This document shows, piece by piece, positions 7,348 to 13,679 of a stretch of DNA of 24,574 bases. Position 1 is the stretch's first letter, and each line of letters opens with the position of its first letter. Made by a program: the position numbers and the translations under genes. The stretch spans positions 1 to 24,574 of the IMG/VR virus record IMGVR_UViG_3300009008_000237; one strand, given 5' to 3'. The notes under the pieces are model-generated. The model searched no databases. It saw only the letters and a list, made by a program, of their open reading frames with translations, and was not told the origin of the DNA. This stretch comes from a virus.

Positions 7348-9144
7348 ATGAACAATACTTTTGATGTAGAACAATTCTTGGACAGAGATAGATTAGCAGT
7401 TACTATTGCTAATAACTGGACTGAATGGCAAGGTCTACGCAAGGAATGGGAATCAGAGAAGAGAGAGCTACGTAATTATATCTTTGCTACTGATACTACT
7501 AAGACTACTAATGCCTCTTTGCCTTGGAAGAATAAAACTACTCTTCCTAAATTAACCCAGATCAGAGATAACCTACATGCTAACTATATGGCAGCCCTCT
7601 TCCCTAATGATGAGTGGTTATCATGGAGTGGTGATGATGAGGACTCAGTAGCTATGGATAAACGTAAAGCCATTGAGTTCTATATGAAGAATAAACTCAA
7701 TAACTCTGGCTTTAGGAATACCATATCTAAACTAATTCTGGATTATATTGATTATGGTAATTCTTATTCAGGTATTACGTACGTTAATGAATCTAAATCA
7801 GATCCTATTACGGGTGAAGTAATACAGGGATATGTGGGTCCTAGACTTTATCGTATCTCACCTTTCGATATTGTATTTAATCCTACCACTGCATCCTTTG
7901 AAGAATCACCAAAGATCATTAGATCAATTAAATCACTAGGTGAATTAAAGAAGAATGTACTAAACAATCCTGAGCTTGGTTATAGTCAAGAAGTTATTGA
8001 TCGTATACTTAATAATCGTAAGGCATATACACAGCTTGATCCTTCTGATCGTGCTAAGTCAGAGGGTTTCTCAGTAGATGGTTTTGGTTCTATTGAACAG
8101 TATTATAACTCTGGATATGTAGAGCTTCTTGAGTTCCAAGGAGATATCTATGATCAGGATACAGATACTCTTTATGAAGATCATATCATCACTGTTATTG
8201 ATCGTAGTTATATAGTACGCCTAGAACCTAATAAATCGTGGTTAGGGGAGGGTTATATCAGACATGTGGGTTGGCGTACCAGACCTGATAATCTCCTCGC
8301 TATGGGGCCACTAGACAATCTGGTGGGTATGCAGTATCGTATTGACCACCTTGAGAATCTAAAGGCTGACGTATTTGATCTTATAGCACATCCAGTTATG
8401 AAGATTAGAGGATACGTAGAAGACTTTGAGTATGGTCCAGGTGAACGTATTTATGCTGGTGATGATGGTGACGTAGATTTCATGCGACCAGATACTACTG
8501 CTCTTTCTGCTGATATGCAGATTAGAGAGCTAGAGAATAAAATGGAAGAGTTTGCTGGTGCTCCTAAACAAGCTATGGGTATTCGTACTCCAGGTGAGAA
8601 GACAGCATATGAAGTACAAGCACTTGAGAATGCTGCTGGTCGTACATTCCAAAATAAGATCACACACTTCGAGGAACTATTTATAGAGCCACAGATAAAT
8701 GCAATGTTTGAAATGTCAAGGAGACATTTAGATGGTGCTGATATTATTCGTGTAATGGATGATGACTTTGGTGTGGCTTCTTTCCTTACTGTAACCAAAG
8801 AAGACATTACAGCCAGAGGTAAGTTATATCCAAGAGGTGCTCGTCATTTCGCTAAACAAGCACAGCTTATACAAAATCTAACTCAGTTCGCTAACAGTTC
8901 TATAGGACAAGATCCTGCTGTTAATGTACATATCTCAGGTAAACGTATGGCACAACTAGCTGAGGAATTACTGGGTGTAGATAAGTTTGGATTAGTACAA
9001 GAGAACGTGCGTATCATGGAACAGCAAGAGACTCAACGTATTATGCAGAGTGCTCAACAGCAACTACAACAAGAGCAGATGATGGATGTAGATCAGTCTG
9101 AGGAAGAAGAACAGATAATATTACAACAACAAGGAGCAATATAA
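7348..9144 (+). CDS. Portal (head-to-tail connector) protein
   Basis: This 598-residue protein forms the dodecameric ring through which DNA enters and leaves the head, and which docks the terminase and tail. The N-terminal third has typical portal features (SLPWKNKTTLPKLTQIRDN, then a stem-like region). The middle PLDNLVGMQYRIDHLENLKADVFDLI and the following APKQAMGIRTPGEKTAYEVQALENAAGR correspond to the conserved portal core of podovirus connectors. The C-terminus is Gln- and Glu-rich (QQQLQQEQMMDVDQSEEEEQ), as in barrel or crown ends. It follows the large terminase directly, with AAGGA before ATG 7348, and its stop overlaps the next start as TAATG. Confidence 0.88.
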   Translation: MNNTFDVEQFLDRDRLAVTIANNWTEWQGLRKEWESEKRELRNYIFATDTTKTTNASLPWKNKTTLPKLTQIRDNLHANYMAALFPNDEWLSWSGDDEDSVAMDKRKAIEFYMKNKLNNSGFRNTISKLILDYIDYGNSYSGITYVNESKSDPITGEVIQGYVGPRLYRISPFDIVFNPTTASFEESPKIIRSIKSLGELKKNVLNNPELGYSQEVIDRILNNRKAYTQLDPSDRAKSEGFSVDGFGSIEQYYNSGYVELLEFQGDIYDQDTDTLYEDHIITVIDRSYIVRLEPNKSWLGEGYIRHVGWRTRPDNLLAMGPLDNLVGMQYRIDHLENLKADVFDLIAHPVMKIRGYVEDFEYGPGERIYAGDDGDVDFMRPDTTALSADMQIRELENKMEEFAGAPKQAMGIRTPGEKTAYEVQALENAAGRTFQNKITHFEELFIEPQINAMFEMSRRHLDGADIIRVMDDDFGVASFLTVTKEDITARGKLYPRGARHFAKQAQLIQNLTQFANSSIGQDPAVNVHISGKRMAQLAEELLGVDKFGLVQENVRIMEQQETQRIMQSAQQQLQQEQMMDVDQSEEEEQIILQQQGAI

Positions 9145-10037
9145 TGGCAAGAACAACTCCAGGTGGAGGCTTTCAACCTAAGTTTGGTATGGGTAGAGGC
9201 GGTGGTACAGGTGGTGGTCGGATGGGTAAGGCTGCCGTAATCAAGGGTGGCACACCTACAGGACGTAAAGTAAAACGTCAAGGCAAGAAAGCACAGTCAA
9301 CAGCAGTACCTAAGTCAGGACCTACTCGTCAGAGTGTAAAGGAAGGTATTAAGAGCAGAGCTAAGAAGCGTGAAGCTGAGAAGGCTAGAGTATCAGCACT
9401 AGCTAAGAAACGTAGAGAGGAAGCTAAGAAACGTTCTGAGGCTCGCAAGAAGAAAGCCGCTGATAGAGAAGGTACCAAGAAACAAGCTAAGAAGAAAACT
9501 GTTAAAAAGAAAACTGTTAAAAAGAAAACACCAAAAGCAAATATTAATAAGATTGGTGGTGGTAAACCTGCATCACCTTCAAGAGCTAAGAAGGCTGGTA
9601 TACTAACAGGTTCTGTTGTAGGGGGTACTATATTAGGTATAGGCCTTAGTAATCTTTCACAAGATAAGGCGGCTCCCAAGAAGAAGGTATGGGAAACAGA
9701 CGCTTACAAGAAGAAGATTAGAGAACGTGATGCTAAGGTAGAGGCTATTAGAAAACGTAAACAACAGAACAAAAAGAAAGCTTTTGATGTTTCAGCTTTG
9801 ATTGGTAAGTCTACCGATAAACTAAAGAAGCAACGTAAAAGCGATCTAGCTAAACGTTATGCTAAGAAAGCTAGTAAGTCAGGTTTTACTGTTTCTAATC
9901 TTATTGCTAAAGCAGTTGGTAATATGAAGAAGAAACGTAAACAGGAAGAACTTAGTAAAAAGAAAGGTTATCTTAGAGATAGCTCAGGTAAAAGAGTGAG
10001 AACAGGCTATGGCGGTTATGTCAGAACAAGGAAATAA
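9144..10037 (+). CDS. Lysine-rich histone-like protein, unknown function
   Basis: This 297-residue protein is extremely rich in Lys, Arg and Ala. The N-terminus is glycine-rich (GFQPKFGMGRGGGTGGGRMG). Residues about 60-135 form a long charged helix or coil, ending in tandem KKTVK KKTVK KKTPK. Residues about 152-172 (GILTGSVVGGTILGIGLSNL) are hydrophobic and could insert in a membrane. The C-terminal third repeats a 34-residue unit: FDVSALIGK at 214 and FTVSNLIAK at 248, each followed by a lysine cluster. The composition recalls histone H1-like bacterial proteins and suggests DNA or nucleic-acid binding. Lying between portal and scaffold, it could be a minor head protein packed with or ejected with DNA. 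That is inference, and the family is not recognised. Confidence 0.65.
   Translation: MARTTPGGGFQPKFGMGRGGGTGGGRMGKAAVIKGGTPTGRKVKRQGKKAQSTAVPKSGPTRQSVKEGIKSRAKKREAEKARVSALAKKRREEAKKRSEARKKKAADREGTKKQAKKKTVKKKTVKKKTPKANINKIGGGKPASPSRAKKAGILTGSVVGGTILGIGLSNLSQDKAAPKKKVWETDAYKKKIRERDAKVEAIRKRKQQNKKKAFDVSALIGKSTDKLKKQRKSDLAKRYAKKASKSGFTVSNLIAKAVGNMKKKRKQEELSKKKGYLRDSSGKRVRTGYGGYVRTRK
9492..9529 (+). repeat. 15-base tandem repeat, 2.5 copies
   Basis: AAGAAAACTGTTAAA is repeated exactly at 9492-9506 and 9507-9521, then partially at 9522-9529. It encodes KKTVK units inside the lysine-rich protein. Such repeats change length easily by slippage in multiples of five codons. Confidence 0.85.
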
Positions 10038-10278
10038 ACGTGTACCAGCTATCCTTACTTCGCATTTAAAAACTAAAGCGGAGAAGGATAGTTGGAAAGA
10101 ATCTTATTTTAATTCTACTTTTGTTACTGATCCTATTAAAAAGGTTATCAGTAAGAAGATTGATAAAGTAAATAAAACAAGTGAAGATGATTATAATGTT
10201 GCTTCATGGGCTTATTTACAAGCTGATAAAATTGGATACGAGAGAGCATTAAAAGAAATTATAGATTTATTGCCATAG
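10018..10278 (+). CDS. Small hypothetical protein
   Basis: This 86-residue protein begins MSEQGNK. An in-frame ATG at 10009 would add three residues, and neither start has a strong ribosome-binding site. It overlaps the lysine-rich gene by 20 bases. The sequence is charged and mostly helical (LTSHLKTKAEKDSWKESYFN, then ASWAYLQADKIGYERALKEI). It has no recognised motif and no membrane segment. It is the last gene before the strong promoter at 10282, so it is probably transcribed with the packaging genes. Confidence 0.55.
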   Translation: MSEQGNKRVPAILTSHLKTKAEKDSWKESYFNSTFVTDPIKKVISKKIDKVNKTSEDDYNVASWAYLQADKIGYERALKEIIDLLP

Positions 10279-10281
10279 CTA

Positions 10282-10310
10282 TTGACTTTTCAATAAAAGT
10301 ATGGTATAAT
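10282..10310 (+). promoter_or_regulatory. Strong sigma70-type promoter for the capsid operon
   Basis: The -35 box is TTGACT (10282-10287). A 17-base spacer leads to TATAAT (10305-10310), and TG at 10302-10303 gives an extended -10. Transcription would start near 10317. It lies in the widest gap of the capsid and packaging region and points at the scaffold and capsid genes, which need high expression. Confidence 0.85.
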
Positions 10311-10318
10311 ATATTAAT

Positions 10319-10340
10319 GTTAATAAGACTTATTATTAAC
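10319..10340 (+). promoter_or_regulatory. Palindrome at the promoter start site
   Basis: TAATAAG (10321-10327), A, CTTATTA (10329-10335) is a perfect 7-base inverted repeat. An overlapping pairing is GTTAATAA (10319-10326) with TTATTAAC (10333-10340). It sits just after the predicted transcription start, where it could be a repressor operator or a 5' mRNA hairpin that protects the transcript. AT-rich sequence makes chance palindromes likelier. Confidence 0.45.
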
Positions 10341-10368
10341 TATATAAATAAAGTGAAGGGAGAATTTC

Positions 10369-11127
10369 ATGACCAATGATACTGTGTTTGAGAAAGGTAA
10401 CGATACGACCAATATTGATACTAACAATAATAACAACGCAATTAATAATGATAATAATGGTGTTGTAGATACTTACGTAGGTGAAGGTAAAAAGTATTCT
10501 AGTGTAGATGAATTAGCACAAGGATATCAGAATGCTGATGCTTTTATCGACAAGTTGAAAGAAGAGAATGCTGAGCTTCGTACTCAACAGACTAAACAGA
10601 CAACTGTAACGGAAGTACTAGACGCTATTAAAACAGAGCAGAAATCCACGAACGGAAGTAGCGATGACCTCTCTACTATAAGTGAAGATGAAGTAGCTAA
10701 AATTGCACAACAGACTTACGATCAACAGAAACAATTTGAGGGTGCTAAATCAAATATCTTGAAAGCAGATAAAATGCTCAAAGATATTTATGGTGATAAA
10801 GCTCAAGATATAATGAATAGTAAAGGCTCTGAACTTGGTTTAGGTCCTGATACTCTTCAAGATCTAGCTGCTAAATCACCTACTGCATTTATTAATCTTG
10901 TAGCTGGCAATCAAAAGTCTGCTAACGAAACTGCACCCACTACGGGTTCAGTGAACAGCGACTCATTAGCAAATGTAAATCAACAGACTATTGCACAGAA
11001 GGGTACTTATACATGGTACCAAGAGTTGAAGAAAAATAATCCTTCACTTTACAACTCTTCATCTGTTCAAAATCAAATGATGGAAGATGCACGTACAATG
11101 GGTCGTGATGCTTTTTTTAATACTTAA
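10369..11127 (+). CDS. Scaffolding protein
   Basis: This 252-residue acidic protein is placed directly before the major capsid gene, where podovirus scaffolds are encoded. It would guide coat-protein assembly inside the prohead and then leave. The first 32 residues are disordered and very Asn-rich. Then come YSSVDELAQGYQNADAFIDKLKEENAELR, the typical scaffold pattern of a motif followed by a coiled coil, further helical segments, and a C-terminal region with basic and aromatic residues (YTWYQELKKNNPSLYN) that could bind the coat protein. A good Shine-Dalgarno sequence (AAGGGAG) precedes ATG 10369, and the gene is first after the strong promoter. The C-terminal residues MEDARTMGRDAFFNT end the gene 17 bases before the capsid start. 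Confidence 0.75.
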   Translation: MTNDTVFEKGNDTTNIDTNNNNNAINNDNNGVVDTYVGEGKKYSSVDELAQGYQNADAFIDKLKEENAELRTQQTKQTTVTEVLDAIKTEQKSTNGSSDDLSTISEDEVAKIAQQTYDQQKQFEGAKSNILKADKMLKDIYGDKAQDIMNSKGSELGLGPDTLQDLAAKSPTAFINLVAGNQKSANETAPTTGSVNSDSLANVNQQTIAQKGTYTWYQELKKNNPSLYNSSSVQNQMMEDARTMGRDAFFNT

Positions 11128-11128
11128 T

Positions 11129-11141
11129 TAGGAGGTAATCT
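11129..11141 (+). promoter_or_regulatory. Strong ribosome-binding element of the capsid gene
   Basis: TAGGAGGTAATCT lies just before the capsid ATG and nearly matches the complement of the 16S 3' tail (TAAGGAGGTGATC). The same 13 bases recur at 12087-12099. Confidence 0.8.
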
Positions 11142-11144
11142 GTT

Positions 11145-12086
11145 ATGGCAGGTTGGTCTACAGGTAATATGGATCATCTCATTCGTAGTGAGATTTGGTC
11201 TAGTGAGTTGAAGGATGTCCTTTTGGATGATCTTCAGGCTCAGGGATATGTACGTTGGTTGTCCGAATTCCCAGATGGTAATACATTTACTATTCCATCT
11301 ATCGGTACTGCAAACGTACGTGATTATAACGAAGGTGATTCTGTTGTATATGATGCTATGGATACTGGTGAGTTCCAGTTTAGTATCAGTGAGTACGTAA
11401 GTTCCGCAACATACATCACTAACAAGGCTAAGCAGGATTCATTCTATATGAATGAGCTTGTATCTAGTTTTGTACCTAAACAGCGTAGAGCTATTGAAGA
11501 GAAACTTGAGACTGATATTCTAGCACTCTCCGGTTCTCAGACAGCTTCTAACGTTAACTCAATCAATGGTGCAGAGCATCGTTTTGTTGGTACAGGTTCC
11601 AATGAAATTATGGCTCCTGCTGATTTTGCAAAGGCTAAGTATGGCTTGAAAAAAGCTAACGTGCCTATGTCTAATCTCGTAGCTATTGTTGATCCTTCTG
11701 TTGGTTATGCTTTGGAGACATCTAGCAATCTAGTTAATGTTTCTAACAACCCACGTTGGGAAGGTGTAGTAGCTGATGGACTCACTTCCGGTATGCGTTT
11801 CGTTAAGAACGTATATGGTTTTGATGTTTATGAGTCTAACTACTTGACTGATGCAAACGAAACAATTGGTGGTGTAACTACTGCTGCTGGTAAGGCTAAC
11901 ATGTTCTTCAGTGCTGAAGGATCTGTTACTCCATTTGTCGGTGCATTCCGTCAGATGCCACAGGTTGATTCCGAGTACAATAAGGATAAGCAACGTGAAG
12001 AGTACGTAACTACTACTCGTTATGGTGTTCAGCTTTATCGTCCAGAGAATCTCGTTTGTGTTCTTACTGATACCGATCAGGTTTAA
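11145..12086 (+). CDS. Major capsid protein
   Basis: This 313-residue protein is taken as the HK97-fold coat subunit forming the icosahedral shell. The call rests on position directly after the scaffold, on size, and on sequence character. The N-terminus is short (MAGWSTGNMDHLIRSEIWSS). A beta-rich E-loop-like section follows (NTFTIPSIGTANVRDYNEGD, then FSISEYVSSATYITNKAKQD), then the long spine helix (FVPKQRRAIEEKLETDILAL). The A-domain region contains APADFAKAKYGLKKANVP, NLVAIVDPSVGYALE and FVKNVYGFDVYESNYL, which are typical for coat proteins of this family. It has the strongest Shine-Dalgarno element in the window. No protease gene or cleavage signal is seen, so maturation is probably cleavage-free, as in T7. 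Confidence 0.88.
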   Translation: MAGWSTGNMDHLIRSEIWSSELKDVLLDDLQAQGYVRWLSEFPDGNTFTIPSIGTANVRDYNEGDSVVYDAMDTGEFQFSISEYVSSATYITNKAKQDSFYMNELVSSFVPKQRRAIEEKLETDILALSGSQTASNVNSINGAEHRFVGTGSNEIMAPADFAKAKYGLKKANVPMSNLVAIVDPSVGYALETSSNLVNVSNNPRWEGVVADGLTSGMRFVKNVYGFDVYESNYLTDANETIGGVTTAAGKANMFFSAEGSVTPFVGAFRQMPQVDSEYNKDKQREEYVTTTRYGVQLYRPENLVCVLTDTDQV

Positions 12087-12099
12087 TAGGAGGTAATCT
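12087..12099 (+). promoter_or_regulatory. Second copy of the strong ribosome-binding element
   Basis: This is identical over 13 bases (TAGGAGGTAATCT) to 11129-11141 and sits just before the ATG at 12101. It implies that this gene is also translated at a very high level. Confidence 0.8.
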
Positions 12100-12100
12100 A

Positions 12101-12586
12101 ATGGGAACTACATGGACAAATGATGATGGTCTTGTCGTACAGTTTGGTACTCGTACCTCTGAAGACAAGCGTGGCGGTGTTGTAAGTACTGCTGGTAATG
12201 TTGAGGAAATGGTCGTAGACTTTGCTTACGATGATCTTCCAGATGGCTCTACTGACGGATCTTATACTACCATTCCTTCCGGTGCTATGATTCTTGATGC
12301 TTATTTTGAGGTAACTGCCGCGTTTGTTGGCGGTACTTCTTATGACATTGATCTCGTAGATACTGCTGGTTCAGCTATTGGTTCTGGCGAAGACAAGCTC
12401 TTTGATGCTCTTGTTACCGCTGATATCAACGCTATTGGTGAGCGCAATTCTGCACGAACTCATGGTGGTACTAACTCTGGTAATGCTCTTGATACTGAGC
12501 TTGCTAGTGCTGGTATGCTTAAGGCAGCTGCAACAGGTACGTTTACTGCTGGCGCAGGACGTATGGTAATTCGTTACATTCCGTAA
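12101..12586 (+). CDS. Probable capsid decoration or accessory head protein
   Basis: This 161-residue acidic, beta-rich, Gly/Thr/Ala-rich protein is encoded directly after the coat gene with the same ribosome-binding element, so its copy number is probably similar. Blocks such as TTIPSGAMILDAYFEVTAAFVGGTSYDIDLVDTAG and a closing GAGRMVIRYIP look like a beta-sandwich. Position, expression signal and fold character fit a cement or head-stabilising protein on the capsid surface. The family is not recognised with certainty, and a head-fibre component is an alternative. The gene ends eight bases before a strong hairpin. Confidence 0.6.
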   Translation: MGTTWTNDDGLVVQFGTRTSEDKRGGVVSTAGNVEEMVVDFAYDDLPDGSTDGSYTTIPSGAMILDAYFEVTAAFVGGTSYDIDLVDTAGSAIGSGEDKLFDALVTADINAIGERNSARTHGGTNSGNALDTELASAGMLKAAATGTFTAGAGRMVIRYIP

Positions 12587-12594
12587 CTAAAAAG

Positions 12595-12632
12595 CAGGGC
12601 GTACTAATTATTAATTTAGTTAGTACGCCTTG
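12595..12632 (+). terminator. Hairpin closing the capsid operon
   Basis: Bases 12595-12607 (CAGGGCGTACTAA) pair with 12620-12632 (TTAGTACGCCTTG) through 13 pairs with one G-T wobble, around a 12-base AT loop. The downstream sequence (TATTAATAGG) has only a weak T content, so it may act as a partial terminator or as an mRNA 3' end that stabilises the capsid transcript. Confidence 0.65.
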
Positions 12633-12649
12633 TATTAATAGGATAAATT

Positions 12650-13402
12650 ATGGCACAGATGACTCTTCTTGACATGACCCAGAATATCCTGTCAGCTATG
12701 GATAGTGATAATGTCAACGATATAGATGCCACACCTGAGTCACAGCAAGTAGCTACCGTAATCAAAGAAACATACTTTGAGATTATTAATCGTAGAGATT
12801 GGCCATTCCTTATGGGGGCTGATCAACTAACAGCACTGGGTGATTCTTCTAATCCAACACGTATGCAAATCCCTAGTGGGGTTAGTAAAATATATTGGAT
12901 TAAATATGACCGTAAGGAAGCAACTGCTGATCCTGAATTAAGTACAGCTATTACTTATAAAGAACCTATTGACTTTATAGAATTATGTGATAATAGAGAT
13001 AGTACAAGTTCAGATGTATTAGTAGTCACAGACTCCAGCGGTATCAAACTAAATATTCGTAAAGATGATGGTCCTCAATACTGGACATCTTTTGATGACG
13101 AATATATCTATTTCGATTCTTATGCTTCTTCATTAGAATCAACACTACAAGAAAATAAAACCAAGATACATGTTCTTAAAGAACCATCTTGGTCACACAC
13201 AAATACAACAATACCTGATCTACCTGCTCACATGTTCTCTATGTTTTTAGCTGAGGCTAAGTCAGTATGTATGCTCAACATTAAACAAATGGAATCAGTT
13301 AAGGAAGAGCAGAGAAGTAGAAGAGGTTTAACTAGAATGCAACATGCATCATGGAGAGAGAATGGAAAACCAAGAACCCCTAACTACGGTAGAAACAGAT
13401 AA
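12650..13402 (+). CDS. Tail tubular protein A / adaptor (T7 gp11-like)
   Basis: This 250-residue protein lies in the gene-11 position after the capsid genes. It would form the ring joining the portal to the nozzle. The N-terminus (MTLLDMTQNILSAMDSDNVNDIDATPESQQVATVIKETYFEIINRRDWPF) is the typical podovirus adaptor start, in which a helical segment leads into the aromatic RDWPF. A conserved-looking middle follows (RMQIPSGVSKIYWIKYDRKE), and a C-terminal helix (LPAHMFSMFLAEAKSVCMLN) with a basic tail. AGGATAA precedes ATG 12650. Its 3' end overlaps the next small gene by about 41 bases. The assignment rests on pattern and synteny. Confidence 0.75.
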   Translation: MAQMTLLDMTQNILSAMDSDNVNDIDATPESQQVATVIKETYFEIINRRDWPFLMGADQLTALGDSSNPTRMQIPSGVSKIYWIKYDRKEATADPELSTAITYKEPIDFIELCDNRDSTSSDVLVVTDSSGIKLNIRKDDGPQYWTSFDDEYIYFDSYASSLESTLQENKTKIHVLKEPSWSHTNTTIPDLPAHMFSMFLAEAKSVCMLNIKQMESVKEEQRSRRGLTRMQHASWRENGKPRTPNYGRNR

Positions 13403-13679
13403 ACAAAAAAAGAAACCTAGAAAGAAATATGTTAGATCTAGGGAAAATAATAGTAAGCCTCTACAGAATACAAAAGCCAAACGACTAGAACAACAGAAGT
13501 TATGGCAAGAAGGTATGCGTACCAAGTTTGAAATCAAACGTCTACCTCAGCTCACTTCCGTTGAGATCGTAACCAAAGGTAATACTAAACTACCTAATAG
13601 TTTACAGGGTATGTGGACCGATCATAAAATAGCTCAACGAGCAATTAATGTTTATATAGAAACTGGATTCAAGGTTTAA
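13362..13679 (+). CDS. Small basic protein between adaptor and nozzle genes
   Basis: This protein has 105 residues from ATG 13362 (MENQEPLTT). ATG 13344 would extend it by six residues, but GGAGAG at 13353-13358 favours 13362. The first half is very basic (KQKKKPRKKYVRSRENNSK). The second half is a mixed domain (FEIKRLPQLTSVEIVTKGNTKLP). It overlaps the adaptor gene in another frame and ends in a TAATG junction with the nozzle gene. It could be a minor tail or internal protein, or a chaperone for tail assembly. No known family is recognised. Confidence 0.55.
   Translation: MENQEPLTTVETDKQKKKPRKKYVRSRENNSKPLQNTKAKRLEQQKLWQEGMRTKFEIKRLPQLTSVEIVTKGNTKLPNSLQGMWTDHKIAQRAINVYIETGFKV

Noticed and set aside
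8451-8807. Antisense frame of 118 codons in the portal gene
   Set aside because: Its composition follows from the portal codons, and there is no start signal or context for a minus-strand gene.
9329-9679. Antisense frame of 116 codons opposite the lysine-rich gene
   Set aside because: It is Leu/Phe-rich because lysine codons read backwards give Phe/Leu codons. It has no ribosome-binding site and runs against all neighbouring transcription.
12668-12700. TTGACA in the adaptor gene as a promoter
   Set aside because: There is no TATAAT-like sequence at the right distance, and the match falls inside the first codons of the gene.
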